Positions 44,210 through 55,101 of a stretch of 59,790 bases of DNA are shown here, in pieces (positions within the stretch are counted from its first letter, which is position 1; each line of letters opens with the position of its first letter). The DNA comes from Chloroflexota bacterium (GTDB taxonomy: Bacteria > Chloroflexota > UBA11872 > UBA12225), in NCBI GenBank assembly GCA_947446285.1, contig CANFGH010000006.1, forward strand, positions 1 through 59,790, written 5' to 3'. The notes under the pieces were generated by a model. That model was given only the letters and a program-made list of their open reading frames with translations, was not told the origin of the DNA and searched no databases. A program made the translations under genes and the position numbers.

Positions 44210-44518
44210 ATGTCTACGGCAACCGCGACTCGGCTTAAGCCACTGGGTGACAAAGTGGTAGTGCGGCCGACGCAGCGCGAAGAAACGACCAAGAGCGGAA
44301 TCGTCCTGCCGGACACCGCAAAAGAGAAGCCCCAGGAAGGCGTGATCATTGCTGTTGGCACCGGACGCGTGCTTGACAATGGTGAGCGGATCGCTCTCGA
44401 GGTCCATGAGGGCCAGAAGGTTCTCTACGCGAAGTACGCCGGGACCGAGATCAAGCTCGACGGCGAGGAACTCCTGATCCTGTCCGAGAAGGACGTGCTC
44501 GCCGTCGTCGAGGACTAA
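44210..44518 (+). CDS. groES: Co-chaperonin GroES
   Basis: 102 residues, normal for Gro[38 protein letters not shown] includes the mobile loop (shown here by its blocks [10 protein letters not shown] and [10 protein letters not shown]). GKVLDNGER-type sequence, [11 protein letters not shown] and the C-terminal [13 protein letters not shown] follow. ATG 44210 has GGGAGG nine bases upstream. It sits about 200 bases downstream of a CIRCE element and is followed by its own terminator, so it is monocistronic. groEL is not adjacent, unlike the usual groESL pair. Confidence 0.95.
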   Translation: MSTATATRLKPLGDKVVVRPTQREETTKSGIVLPDTAKEKPQEGVIIAVGTGRVLDNGERIALEVHEGQKVLYAKYAGTEIKLDGEELLILSEKDVLAVVED

Positions 44519-44564
44519 ACTTCAGCGATGCGCTGCACGCCTAACCGGCTGCGGTACACGTAAG

Positions 44565-44598
44565 GCGGGGACGCTCTAGGGCGTTCCCGCTTTGTTTG
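44565..44598 (+). terminator. Rho-independent terminator after groES
   Basis: GCGGGGACGC (44565-44574) pairs with GCGTTCCCGC (44581-44590) over ten positions with one G-U pair and a six-base loop, followed by TTTGTTTG. It ends the groES transcript. Confidence 0.85.
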
Positions 44599-44612
44599 TA
44601 CCGCGGAGCAAA

Positions 44613-45728
<1,116 letters not shown>

Positions 45729-45733
45729 TCAAC

Positions 45734-46747
45734 ATGACGGAACTCGAGCTACCTAAGAGACATTCACCATCCGACCAACCAGGGTTGCTGGCTCCGCGAG
45801 CGCAGGCAGCCAGACCCAGAAGCCGGGTGCGTCAGGTATTCAATCCCCGGTTGCTTGGTGATGCTGTGCGCGAGGCTCGCACGTCGCGACGGCCAACCTT
45901 GACCCTTGCTTCCCTTGCATCGGTTGTCGGATGCTCGGTTGCGCTCCTGAGCAAGGTAGAAAACGGGGTGGTGGTTCCCTCGCTTCCCATGTTGTCGGCG
46001 ATTGCGACTGCAGTCGGCGTGCCAGTCGGGAACCTGATAGGTGGTGCATCTCGTGCAGCCCCGACCGGTCATTTGGAATCCCAAATCCAGCGGGTCCATG
46101 CCGCACGCCTGCTAGGTTGGCGCCCGGACCTTGGGCCACTGCTTGAGGCAGAGCGCCTTGGAACGGGTGATGTCGAGATGCGCGCACGCATTCTGGCACT
46201 CCTTGCAGCTTTCGATGCGGATGCCGTGTCTGGAGGCGTCCGCATTGCCGATGCCATCGCCTTAGTCGCGCCGGGGAGGATGGATACAAACCCCGTTTCG
46301 CGTGCGCCAGATGCTCGCGCCGAGGTGCTCATGACTGCTGGCGAATTGGCCCTGGCGCGCAGTGATGCAGCCGAGGCAACGGCGTTTTGGGGCCGAGGTC
46401 TCGCCTGCGCGACTGGCGCAGGCATGTGGCAAACCATGGTTCGCGCTCGCCTTGCCCTGAACCTCGCGCGCCTCATCGAAGGATCGAACGCCTCAATTAC
46501 CGCATTCACGCTGGCAAGGGAGTCACTCGAACTCGTCTTGGATCCCGCAATGGTTGCAAGACGTGAGGCGAACCTCGACGGGGATGGCCCCGCGACTGGG
46601 ACCGTTCTCGCACTTGCGATCATCGCGACGGTCCGGGGGTTGCTTGCGGAGGTCGTCGGGAGAATCGCGGTCTCATCGGTGAGGCGTGACGCCCGCACGG
46701 AGCAAGTGGTCAAGCCTGATGTCTCGCATAGCCGTCACTTGCGATAG
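45734..46747 (+). CDS. XRE-type helix-turn-helix regulator with C-terminal helical sensor-like region
   Basis: 337 residues from ATG 45734; the frame is open into gmd but that part is antisense. The HTH domain is at about 35-100: LGDAVREARTSRRPTLTLASLASVVGCSVALLSKVENG..PSLPMLSAIATAVGVPVGNLIGG, where SVALLSKVENG is the recognition helix region. The remainder is alanine-rich helical and resembles TPR-like repeats used by other XRE regulators to bind peptides or proteins. Target and ligand are unknown. TTGACT upstream (45683-45688) could be a -35. Divergent from gmd, so it might regulate that gene. Confidence 0.7.
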   Translation: MTELELPKRHSPSDQPGLLAPRAQAARPRSRVRQVFNPRLLGDAVREARTSRRPTLTLASLASVVGCSVALLSKVENGVVVPSLPMLSAIATAVGVPVGNLIGGASRAAPTGHLESQIQRVHAARLLGWRPDLGPLLEAERLGTGDVEMRARILALLAAFDADAVSGGVRIADAIALVAPGRMDTNPVSRAPDARAEVLMTAGELALARSDAAEATAFWGRGLACATGAGMWQTMVRARLALNLARLIEGSNASITAFTLARESLELVLDPAMVARREANLDGDGPATGTVLALAIIATVRGLLAEVVGRIAVSSVRRDARTEQVVKPDVSHSRHLR

Positions 46748-46824
46748 GTTGCAGCGAGGGGAACCTACCCCAGCGCTGGGGTAGCCCCGCTATCCAGTCG
46801 CGGCGTGGAACTCCCGGGGGTTCC

Positions 46825-47946
46825 TCAGGGAGCCGCTGTAGGTATCACGGGCGCTGGTTCATCGTCCAGGCCAATCGCAGTGCGCGTGACGTCGACCGAT
46901 TGCAGGTCGAGCGCGGTGGCTACGTCATCGGGCCGACCGGCGCCAGTTGCGTCGTGTCTCACCACCAACCAGAGACGCGCAACCGCTCCCGAGGAATGCC
47001 GATCGTCTTCAAGTGGGGACGACGCGTCCCATATCCACGATGCATCGATAAGTAACGGCCGGATGTCGACGTTGCTGGACTTGCCATCGCGAGTGCGAGT
47101 GACGAGTGCTTGTGGACTGTCCAGAAGGGTTCTCAGCCTCGTGTCCAGTTCGGCGCGCGATGGCAAGGGCGGGGCTGGGGTCAACGGTGCGAGCCACTCG
47201 GCAGGAGGACGTAACGGTTCCTCATCGTTCAGTAGGTGCGGGTTCGCCACCAGTGGCGCGCCAGTCTGGGTGGGAGTGCCCGGGTCGCGTTCTGTCGGGA
47301 ACGACCCGTCGTCGTTTGGGGTTTGGTCCGACACGGTTGATGGATCGCTTCTGCGCCGGTCGTTCGCGGATCCGGAACGTGGAGGTGTTGCAATGACCGC
47401 CGGGTCCGGGACGCGCCGTGCCCATCTGGTGCCGGTCTCGCTGGCAAGCGACATCTCGGTTTCTGACGGATTGGACAGTGTAATGATGAACGATGCCCAC
47501 TTCATGACCGCGGTCATTGAAGGCGCGTCGAGGTCGACCCGGGAGGCATCGCAAATCTCGCAGCCAGGTGGCAACTGTGATCTGAGCGCCGTGATGACGT
47601 CCTCGGGCGAAATGCTTTCCGCAAGGTGGATGTCCACGCGTTCGCGCAGGCCGACGGCGCCAAGGGAGAGCGGCGCCGCAAACGCGATGCGCGGGCGGGG
47701 TGTGAAACCATGTGTGTAGGCGACTGGTAGTCGGGCGCGACGCACGGCTCGTTCCCAAACCCTGGCGAGGTCGAGATGCCCGATGAACCGGAGTGGACCG
47801 AGCTTGGTGAAAGTCAGCCGGATACGCACGACGGCGGGGCGCATTGTCCGTTCGGTCACCAGTCGTCCGGTCGGGATTCCGTCCGGTGGTTCATCTAGGA
47901 TTGGTGGACCCATCGCGCCGATGAGGTCTGCGGGTTCGGTGGTCAT
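46825..47946 (-). CDS. DUF2344 / TIGR03936-family protein (radical SAM-linked)
   Basis: 373 residues. The conserved core is VRIRLTFTKLGPLRFIGHLDLARVWERAVRRARLPVAYTHGFTPRPRIAFAAPLSLG, typified by GHLDLARVWERA and GFNPRP-like GFTPRP. In most genomes this domain is adjacent or fused to a B12/radical SAM protein; no such partner is in the window. About 80 residues in the middle (from about 180 to 260) are a Pro/Asp/Arg-rich, apparently disordered insertion. The role is unknown; a tRNA/rRNA modification link has been suggested for the family. No Shine-Dalgarno is seen; TATGAC lies eight bases before the ATG. Met35 is an alternative start. Confidence 0.75.
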   Translation of the reverse strand: MTTEPADLIGAMGPPILDEPPDGIPTGRLVTERTMRPAVVRIRLTFTKLGPLRFIGHLDLARVWERAVRRARLPVAYTHGFTPRPRIAFAAPLSLGAVGLRERVDIHLAESISPEDVITALRSQLPPGCEICDASRVDLDAPSMTAVMKWASFIITLSNPSETEMSLASETGTRWARRVPDPAVIATPPRSGSANDRRRSDPSTVSDQTPNDDGSFPTERDPGTPTQTGAPLVANPHLLNDEEPLRPPAEWLAPLTPAPPLPSRAELDTRLRTLLDSPQALVTRTRDGKSSNVDIRPLLIDASWIWDASSPLEDDRHSSGAVARLWLVVRHDATGAGRPDDVATALDLQSVDVTRTAIGLDDEPAPVIPTAAP

Positions 47947-48141
47947 TGCCGTTGGTCATACCATGCCGGCGCATATCGTCACGCCGGAGGCACCGGTACG
48001 TTCAGTAGAGGCGGCGGCGTAGTGGACAGACCCGGGGAGTAGTGTGAGAAGGATCGGCCCGAACCCGAACGGGAGAGATGGCGTGCTGGTTGTTTCGATG
48101 AGACATGCCGGGGCACGTTTGATGGGCAGTAGGCGAGCACA

Positions 48142-50181
48142 TTGGCACGAATGCTGATCCGTCGCCGGTCGTTCCGGGAAGAGGCGCCTGGGCCACGGAC
48201 GCTTCTCATCGTCCTGCTTTCTGGGCTTCTGTTGCTCGGAGGGTGCGGGATCGGGGTCGCCGGTGGGGCGGGCTTTGCCTACACGGCGGTCATGCGTGAC
48301 CTTCCAAAGGCGGCCGACCTGAAATCACGCCCGATGGCCCAAGTCACGAGTCTTTACGACCGCACTGGGACCCAACTTCTTTACGAGTTCTACGAGGAAC
48401 GCCGGTTCTGGGTCGACCTACGCGATGTCAACCCGGTCATGATCAAGGCCACCCTTGCCGCCGAGGATGTCAGTTTCTATTCCCATCCCGGTTTTGACGT
48501 CCGCGGGATCATTCGGGCAGTCGTGAATGACTTGACCCGGCGCCGGGGCGGGACGCAGGGTGGATCAACCATCACGCAGCAGTTGGTGAAGCGGCTGCTG
48601 CTTTCCAGCGAGCAGACCTACATCCGCAAGATACGTGAACTCGTGCTTGCGGTTCAAGTTGAACAGGTCTACTCAAAGGATGAGGTACTTGAGCTCTACC
48701 TCAACCAAGTCTTTTATGGGAACCAGTCCTACGGAATTGAGGCAGCCGCGCTGTCGTACTTCGGCAAGCACGCCAATGAACTCAACCTCGCCGAGGCGAC
48801 GATCCTCGCTGGGCTTGTGCAAGCCCCATCCGATTACGATCCCGTCATCAACCCCAAGGCGGCGCTTGACCGTCAGGACGATGTCCTTTCCGTGATGGTG
48901 CGATACCAGATGGCCACGCAAGCGGAGGCTGATGAGGCTCGGCTCGAAGCTGAGGCATTTAGCTACAAGCAGTTGCGCACAGACATAAAAGTTCCCCACT
49001 TCGCCTTCTACGCGCGCGAGCAACTCTCCCGCAGGGTAGACCCGGAGGCATTGCGTGGAGGCCTAGCCGTCATCACGACAATCGACCTGGCTCAGCAGCA
49101 GATGGCGCAGGACATCGTGGCGAAGCGGGTCGCCGGACTGAAGTCACAGCGGGTCAACAACGGTGCCCTCGTCTCCGTCAATCCCCGAACCGGCGAAATC
49201 CTCGCGATGGTCGGCAGCGTCGATTTCAAAAACGTCGAGATCGACGGGCAGGTGAATGTGGCGACATCGCTGCGACAGCCCGGGTCCTCATTCAAGCCTC
49301 TGGCATTCGCGGCGCTCTTCGCGACCCGGAAGTGGGTTCCGGCAACAACGGTCGTTGACGAGCCGATGACCCGTCCGGACACGAGTGCACCGTCAGGCAT
49401 CTACCGCCCTGTCAATTACGACGGAAAGTTCCATGGAACCGTCACGCTGAGGTCCGCGCTTGCGAATTCGTACAACATCCCGGCACTGCTCGTGCAGGAG
49501 ACGCTTGGCACCAAGGAATTGGTCCGGATTGCCCGGGCCCTGGGGATTGCGACCCCGCTGCCAGAGGTGCAGAGCCTGACACTTGGGGCTGGCACGGTGC
49601 GCCTCCTTGATATGGTGGGGGCCTACAGTGCGTTCGCAAATGATGGGATGCGCGTTGATCCGACACCATTCCTACGGATCTCATACAAATCTGGAGCCGT
49701 GATCTGGGACGCTACCGAAGTCCGGGGGGAACGGGTCTTGCCGTCCGAATCCGCGTACATGGTTACGTCGATCCTTTCGGAAAATCGGGCACGTTACCCG
49801 ATGTTCGGTACCGTTCTGGATCTCGCGGGAGGTCGGATTGCGGCTGTTAAAACCGGAACAACCAACGACTACAAGGACTCACTGACGATTGGGTACACGC
49901 CGAGCCTGGTGGTCGGTGTATGGGTTGGCAACACCGACTCGAAGCCGATGATGCAGGTTGCGGGCAGCCTTGGTGCGGGTGGGATCTGGAAGGAGTTCAT
50001 GGACACGTGGCTCAAGGGTCGCCCCCTAGAGACGTTCCCGATGCCTGCCACGGTCAAGACGGGGACGGTGTGTGGCGTGCCGGAACTTCTGTACGTCGGT
50101 GCGCCGCCGCCGCAGTGCGGCATTGCCGGGGCTGGCCCGGTTCGCACTCCCCGGCCGACGCCTGACCTGCCTCCTGCTTGA
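48142..50181 (+). CDS. Class A penicillin-binding protein (PBP1A type)
   Basis: Bifunctional peptidoglycan glycosyltransferase and DD-transpeptidase, 679 residues. A cationic cytoplasmic tail is followed by a single membrane anchor (21-45). The GT51 domain has EDVSFYSHPGFD (catalytic Glu), GGSTITQQLVKRL, RKIRELVLAVQVEQ and LYLNQVFYG. The transpeptidase has SSFKP (active-site Ser), SYN, and KTGTTNDYKD. The C-terminus is Pro-rich without PASTA domains. The anchor ends LLLLGGC with Cys35, which looks like a lipobox. TTG 48142 or ATG 48151 start. Divergent from the DUF2344 gene. Confidence 0.93.
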   Translation: MARMLIRRRSFREEAPGPRTLLIVLLSGLLLLGGCGIGVAGGAGFAYTAVMRDLPKAADLKSRPMAQVTSLYDRTGTQLLYEFYEERRFWVDLRDVNPVMIKATLAAEDVSFYSHPGFDVRGIIRAVVNDLTRRRGGTQGGSTITQQLVKRLLLSSEQTYIRKIRELVLAVQVEQVYSKDEVLELYLNQVFYGNQSYGIEAAALSYFGKHANELNLAEATILAGLVQAPSDYDPVINPKAALDRQDDVLSVMVRYQMATQAEADEARLEAEAFSYKQLRTDIKVPHFAFYAREQLSRRVDPEALRGGLAVITTIDLAQQQMAQDIVAKRVAGLKSQRVNNGALVSVNPRTGEILAMVGSVDFKNVEIDGQVNVATSLRQPGSSFKPLAFAALFATRKWVPATTVVDEPMTRPDTSAPSGIYRPVNYDGKFHGTVTLRSALANSYNIPALLVQETLGTKELVRIARALGIATPLPEVQSLTLGAGTVRLLDMVGAYSAFANDGMRVDPTPFLRISYKSGAVIWDATEVRGERVLPSESAYMVTSILSENRARYPMFGTVLDLAGGRIAAVKTGTTNDYKDSLTIGYTPSLVVGVWVGNTDSKPMMQVAGSLGAGGIWKEFMDTWLKGRPLETFPMPATVKTGTVCGVPELLYVGAPPPQCGIAGAGPVRTPRPTPDLPPA

Positions 50182-50241
50182 CCGCTTGGGCCGTCCGATG
50201 TCCTCGTCAGTCGGTATCGTGACAACGTGACATGTCGCTCC

Positions 50242-50271
50242 CTTGACAACAAGGCACTCAAGTATTATGCT
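50242..50271 (+). promoter_or_regulatory. HAIR operator (HspR) overlapping the lon promoter
   Basis: CTTGACA (50242-50248), seven-base spacer, ACTCAAG (50256-50262): the HAIR consensus CTTGAGT-N7-ACTCAAG with two mismatches in the left arm. It overlaps a good promoter: -35 TTGACA (50243-50248), 17-base spacer, -10 TATGCT (50266-50271). HspR binding would block polymerase. The HspR gene lies 6.5 kb downstream in the same gene array. Confidence 0.8.
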
Positions 50272-50320
50272 GACACCAGTACCAGCGTGGTCGTGACCGG
50301 CCACCGCCCGAGGTGAAAGA

Positions 50321-52909
50321 TTGTCTGACCTGGTGGCCCCGGAACGTGCCAAGCCCCGGCGTCGCCGTGGGTCCCGTGATCTGCCCGCATCCCTGCCGGT
50401 CCTGCCACTGATCAACACCGTCGTTTTCCCGAGAATGACGGTGCCTCTTCTCGTCGAGATGCCTGCATCGATAAGCGCGGTCCTCTCGGCGAACACGGAC
50501 CGTCCCGTCGTGATGCTTGTCGCGCAGCGACGCGAGGACTTGGGCATCGTAAGCCCTGAGGATCTCTATCAGGTTGGCACGGTCGCCCAGGTGGTGCAGT
50601 CCATTCGTGTGCCAAGTGGTGGACTGCAAGTGGTGGTGCAGGGCCTGACGCGGGCAAAAGTGATCGCGTGCACGAGTGTCGACTACGCGACCGGCGAACC
50701 GCGTGTTCCGGAAATGCCGACGGTGGAAGGTGCCGAACGAGTAGGGACAGCCGTGGAAGCGGAGACTGGCGGCGGGTCCGACGGTGACGGCGCTGGTGAA
50801 GACGCGGTGACGCCTACGACCGGACCCGGACCGACATTCCTGAGGACGACCTACGAAGCGCTTTCAGAAGGTGATACCCGCACGCTGACCACCGAGGCGC
50901 TCATGCGGTCGGTGATGAACCAACTTGAGCAACTGATCGAGAAGGGTCGTTCAGGCCATCCAGAAGTGCTCACCACGGCGCGTAGCACCGAGGAACCCGG
51001 TTGGCTGGCGGATATCGCGGCATTCGCACCGGACCTGACGGTTCCCCAGAGGCAACAGATCCTTGAGATCACTGACCCTACTAACCGCTTGCGTGCCGTC
51101 TCTGGGTTCCTTTCGCATCACTTGGACATTGTTGATCTGAAGAACAAGATCCAGGGTGAAATCCACAAGGGCATGGAGAAGACGCAGAGGGAATATTTCC
51201 TCCGCGAACAGATCAAGGCTATCCACAGGGAACTCGGTGACGGCGATCCACAGCAAACGGAAATCGAAGGCTTGCGTCAACGGGTTGTCCAGGCCGGAAT
51301 GCCCGAGGCTGTCCGCGAACGCGCGACGCGTGAGATTGACCGGTTGCCAATGATTCCGCCCGGGTCGCCCGAGACGGGAATCGTCCGCACCTATGTCGAT
51401 TGGCTTGTCAGCCTCCCGTGGTCAAAAGAGACGCCCGACTCGCTTCACCTTCGTGACGCGGAACGGATTCTTGACGAGGATCATTTCGGTCTCGAGAAGG
51501 TGAAGGAGCGGATCATCGAGTTCCTCGCGGTTCGGCGCCTGTCCGGGAAACTGCGTAGCCCGATCCTGTGCCTCGCCGGACCTCCGGGTGTCGGGAAGAC
51601 CAGTCTGGGTCGGAGCATCGCCCGCGCCATGGGGAGGACGTTTGTCCGCATCAGTCTCGGTGGCGTACGGGATGAGGCGGAGATCCGCGGGCACCGGCGC
51701 ACGTATGTCGGCGCGATGCCAGGTAGGATCCTCCGCGGGATGCGCGACGCGGGTGCTCGCAACCCGATCTTCATGCTCGATGAAATCGACAAGATCGGTC
51801 GCGACTTCCGTGGTGATCCGTCGAGTGCGTTGCTTGAAGTGCTTGACCCGGAGCAGAATGCCACCTTCTCCGATCACTACCTCGAAGCGCCCTTTGACTT
51901 GTCGCGGGTGCTCTTCATCACGACCGCCAACTTGTTGGACCCAATCCCGCCGGCGCTTCGGGATCGGATGGAGGTGATCTCCATTCCCGGATACACCGAG
52001 GAGGAGAAGGTCCAGATCGCAGCCCGGTTCGTGGTTCCGCGGCAGCTCGAGCAGCATGGGGTCACGACTTCTCACGTGCAGATCGACGATGAGGCACTAC
52101 GCCTGATCATCCGGGGGCATACCCGCGAAGCGGGCGTGAGAAACCTTGATCGGCAGATTGCTCAGGTTTGCCGCAAGGTGGCGCGTACGGTCGCAGAGGC
52201 GGCAGATGACGCAGCTGCGCAGGCGGTCACGGTTCACGTGACGGCAGAAACGATCGACGGGTTCCTAGGGCCTGTCAGGTTCGAAACTGGTGAGGGTGCA
52301 CGTCGGGATGAAGCTGGTGTGGCGTTTGGCCTGGCAGTGACCGAGACGGGTGGTGACCTGATCGAAGTGGAGGCCACGTGGGTTCCGGGCCGGACCGATG
52401 CCCAGGCTCCTCTGGTGTTGACCGGCCAACTTGGCGACGTCATGCAGGAATCGGTGCGTGCAGCGTTCAGTTACGTGCGGGGACGCGCGGCTGACTTCGG
52501 TGTTACGCCCAATTTCTTCGAGACGCACGGGGTCCACGTGCATGTTCCGGCCGGGGCGCAGCCAAAGGATGGGCCGTCAGCGGGGATCACGATGACCACC
52601 GCGATTGCTTCGGCCCTTTCCGGTCGTGCCGTCCGGTCCGATGTTGCGATGACCGGGGAAGTCACTTTGCGGGGCAAGGTATTGGCAATCGGTGGCGTCA
52701 AGCAGAAGGCGCTCGCGGCGCATCGCGCCGGGATGAAGGTGCTGATCCTGCCCGCTGAGAACCGCAAGGACCTGCCGGACATCCCGCCTGATATCCGGAA
52801 GGCTCTAAGAATCGTCTGGGTCGAGGAGGTTGATGAAGTGTTGCGACTGGCATTGCGTCCGACACCGAATGGTTCGGCTCGCATTCCGGCCCCACCATCC
52901 ACACCATAG
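50321..52909 (+). CDS. lon: ATP-dependent protease Lon
   Basis: 862 residues. The N-terminal substrate-binding domain (LPVLPLINTVVFPRMTVPL) carries an extra Gly/Asp/Thr-rich loop at about 145-170. The AAA+ domain has GPPGVGKTSLGRSIARAMGR (Walker A), FMLDEIDKIG (Walker B) and LEVLDPEQNATFSDHYLE. The protease domain has the catalytic dyad Ser in PKDGPSAGIT and Lys in GGVKQKALAAHRAG. TTG start with GAGGTGA just upstream. It heads lon-dnaK-grpE-dnaJ-hspR-clpB and is preceded by a promoter covered by a HAIR operator. Confidence 0.96.
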   Translation: MSDLVAPERAKPRRRRGSRDLPASLPVLPLINTVVFPRMTVPLLVEMPASISAVLSANTDRPVVMLVAQRREDLGIVSPEDLYQVGTVAQVVQSIRVPSGGLQVVVQGLTRAKVIACTSVDYATGEPRVPEMPTVEGAERVGTAVEAETGGGSDGDGAGEDAVTPTTGPGPTFLRTTYEALSEGDTRTLTTEALMRSVMNQLEQLIEKGRSGHPEVLTTARSTEEPGWLADIAAFAPDLTVPQRQQILEITDPTNRLRAVSGFLSHHLDIVDLKNKIQGEIHKGMEKTQREYFLREQIKAIHRELGDGDPQQTEIEGLRQRVVQAGMPEAVRERATREIDRLPMIPPGSPETGIVRTYVDWLVSLPWSKETPDSLHLRDAERILDEDHFGLEKVKERIIEFLAVRRLSGKLRSPILCLAGPPGVGKTSLGRSIARAMGRTFVRISLGGVRDEAEIRGHRRTYVGAMPGRILRGMRDAGARNPIFMLDEIDKIGRDFRGDPSSALLEVLDPEQNATFSDHYLEAPFDLSRVLFITTANLLDPIPPALRDRMEVISIPGYTEEEKVQIAARFVVPRQLEQHGVTTSHVQIDDEALRLIIRGHTREAGVRNLDRQIAQVCRKVARTVAEAADDAAAQAVTVHVTAETIDGFLGPVRFETGEGARRDEAGVAFGLAVTETGGDLIEVEATWVPGRTDAQAPLVLTGQLGDVMQESVRAAFSYVRGRAADFGVTPNFFETHGVHVHVPAGAQPKDGPSAGITMTTAIASALSGRAVRSDVAMTGEVTLRGKVLAIGGVKQKALAAHRAGMKVLILPAENRKDLPDIPPDIRKALRIVWVEEVDEVLRLALRPTPNGSARIPAPPSTP

Positions 52910-53024
52910 GGAAGCCCGTCAATGTTTCCAACACTGCCCCGATGGGGCGTGAACTCACAGGAATTGGCGCGGGGTGGCAACCACCAACGCGTACGAACCC
53001 GATAACGTCGGAGGGAAAGCAGTC

Positions 53025-54947
53025 ATGGCAAAGGTAGTAGGCATCGATCTCGGGACCACCAATTCGGTCATCGCGGTCATGGAGGCCGGTGACCCGGTCG
53101 TCATCCCCAATGCGGAAGGTGGGCGACTGACGCCGTCAGTGGTCGCATTCACGAAGACCGGTGAGCGCCTGGTCGGGCAGCTTGCCCGCCGGCAGTCGGT
53201 CCTGAACTCTGAGAACACGGTTGCGTCGATCAAGCGGTTCATGGGAATGGGCTTGGCGCAACGTCAGTCCGAGGCTTCTAGCACGGCGTATAAGATGGTC
53301 GCGGGCCCAAAGGGTGAGGCGCGGGTAAACCTGCCGAACGGCGGGAAGGATTTCTCGCCCGAGGAGGTTTCGGCCTTCATCTTGCAGAAGCTCAAGACCG
53401 ACGCCGAGAAGTACCTCGGTGAGAAGGTCACCCAGGCGGTAATCACCGTCCCGGCGTACTTCAACGATGCACAACGTCAGGCAACCAAGAATGCCGGACA
53501 GATTGCGGGTCTCGAAGTCCTCCGGATCATCAACGAGCCCACGGCCGCGGCCCTTGCGTACGGACTAGACAAGAAGAAGGCCGAGACCATCCTTGTGTGG
53601 GACCTTGGTGGTGGAACCTTCGATGTCTCGATCCTCGAAGTAGGTGACGGGGTGTTCGAGGTCAAGAGTACTGCCGGTGACACGCACCTCGGCGGTGATG
53701 ACTACGACCAGCGAATACTGCAATTCGTCGCCGAGCAGTACCTGCGCGAGGAAGGGATTGACCTTCGCAAGGACAAGCAGGCCTTGCAGCGCCTGATTGA
53801 AGCATCAGAGAAGGCGAAGATCGAATTGTCTGGCGTGATGCAGACCGAGATCAACCTTCCCTTCATCACTGCCGACCAGAATGGTCCGAAGCATCTCGCG
53901 GTCACGCTATCCCGGGCGAAGTTCGAGGAGATTACCTCCGAGATCACTGAGCGGTGTGTCGCTCCGTTCCGGCAGGCGCTGAACGATGCACGCCTCGATG
54001 CGAGCAAGATCGATGAGATTGTCCTTGTGGGCGGATCGACCCGTATGCCGGTCATCCAGCAACTAGTAAAGCGCCTGACGGGCAAGGAGCCAAACCTCGG
54101 CGTCAACCCCGATGAGGTCGTGGCCGTGGGTGCTGCCATCCAGGCGGCGGTGCTGACCGGCGAGGTCAAGGATGTCGTTCTTCTCGACGTCACGCCACTG
54201 TCGCTCGGTGTCGAGACCCTTGGTAGCGTGATGCAGCGGATGATCGAGCGCAACACGACCATCCCAACGCGCAAGGCTGAGACGTTCTCGACCGCCGAGG
54301 ACAGCCAGACCGCAGTGGATATCCACGTCCTGCAGGGCGAACGTCCACTGGCACGCGACAACATGACTCTTGGTCGGTTCCGCCTGGAGGGAATCCCGGC
54401 GGCGCCTCGCGGGGTGCCTCAAGTTGAGGTCACGTTTGACATCGATGCGAACGGCATCCTGAATGTGTCGGCGAAGGACCTTGGCACCGGGCGTGAACAG
54501 CGGGTCACCATTACCGCAAGCACTCACCTCGACAAGTCCCAGGTGGACCGCATGGTGCGCGAGTCGGAGCAGTACGCTGCCGAGGACGCCAAGCGTCGCG
54601 AGGAGATCGAGACGCGGAATCGTGCGGACAGTCTGGTCTACCAGACTGAGAAGACCCTCAAGGACTATGGCGACAAGGTCAGTGAGGCCGAGCGTACCGA
54701 GATCGAAACGTCGGTAACTAGCCTCAAGGAAGCCCTGAAGGGTGAGGACGCAGATCGGATCAAGTCACTGACCGAGGAGGTCGAGCGGGTCTCGTTCAAG
54801 CTGGCTGAGGCGATGTACAAGCAGACCGGCCCAGGTGGCGCCGACGATGCCGGCGGTGAACCAGGTGCGCCGAATGCCGCGAAGCCTGGACCGGATGACG
54901 ACATCGTGGACGCCGAGTTCAAGGCATCTGACGACAAGCGCAAGTAG
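53025..54947 (+). CDS. dnaK: Molecular chaperone DnaK (Hsp70)
   Basis: 640 residues from ATG 53025, which gives the canonical [19 protein letters not shown] and has GGAGGG nine bases upstream. Nucleotide-binding signatures are [38 protein letters not shown] and [13 protein letters not shown] Gram-positive-type deletion is suggested in the N-terminal quadrant ([11 protein letters not shown] follows ENT directly). Substrate domain [13 protein letters not shown] and a Gly/Ala-rich C-terminal tail ending in an acidic DDDIVDAEF motif. It lies 115 bases after lon; no HAIR or promoter was found in that gap. Confidence 0.97.
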   Translation: MAKVVGIDLGTTNSVIAVMEAGDPVVIPNAEGGRLTPSVVAFTKTGERLVGQLARRQSVLNSENTVASIKRFMGMGLAQRQSEASSTAYKMVAGPKGEARVNLPNGGKDFSPEEVSAFILQKLKTDAEKYLGEKVTQAVITVPAYFNDAQRQATKNAGQIAGLEVLRIINEPTAAALAYGLDKKKAETILVWDLGGGTFDVSILEVGDGVFEVKSTAGDTHLGGDDYDQRILQFVAEQYLREEGIDLRKDKQALQRLIEASEKAKIELSGVMQTEINLPFITADQNGPKHLAVTLSRAKFEEITSEITERCVAPFRQALNDARLDASKIDEIVLVGGSTRMPVIQQLVKRLTGKEPNLGVNPDEVVAVGAAIQAAVLTGEVKDVVLLDVTPLSLGVETLGSVMQRMIERNTTIPTRKAETFSTAEDSQTAVDIHVLQGERPLARDNMTLGRFRLEGIPAAPRGVPQVEVTFDIDANGILNVSAKDLGTGREQRVTITASTHLDKSQVDRMVRESEQYAAEDAKRREEIETRNRADSLVYQTEKTLKDYGDKVSEAERTEIETSVTSLKEALKGEDADRIKSLTEEVERVSFKLAEAMYKQTGPGGADDAGGEPGAPNAAKPGPDDDIVDAEFKASDDKRK

Positions 54948-54988
54948 GCAGTCCCGTGCGTGGCCCGACCGTCCCACCTAGGCTTCGT

Positions 54989-55036
54989 CGACACGTCACA
55001 CGTGTGTCGGCGGTCAGTGGTGGGGCGTGTCCCCAC
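54989..55036 (+). other. Two hairpins in the dnaK-grpE gap
   Basis: CGACAC (54989-54994) pairs with GTGTCG (55004-55009), and GTGGGG (55020-55025) pairs with CCCCAC (55031-55036). Neither is followed by a T run. They are candidates for mRNA processing or partial attenuation that would keep DnaK in excess over GrpE and DnaJ. Confidence 0.4.
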
Positions 55037-55101
55037 TCCGCTGCACTGCCAAAGTGCGGATGACAGTGTTCGGGTGCATGCCGGCCATGGGAGCGTGACC
55101 G

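Noticed and set aside
52910..53024. HAIR or CIRCE directly upstream of dnaK
   Set aside because: Searched by eye on both strands; no CTTGAGT/ACTCAAG or TTAGCACTC-like dyad is present.
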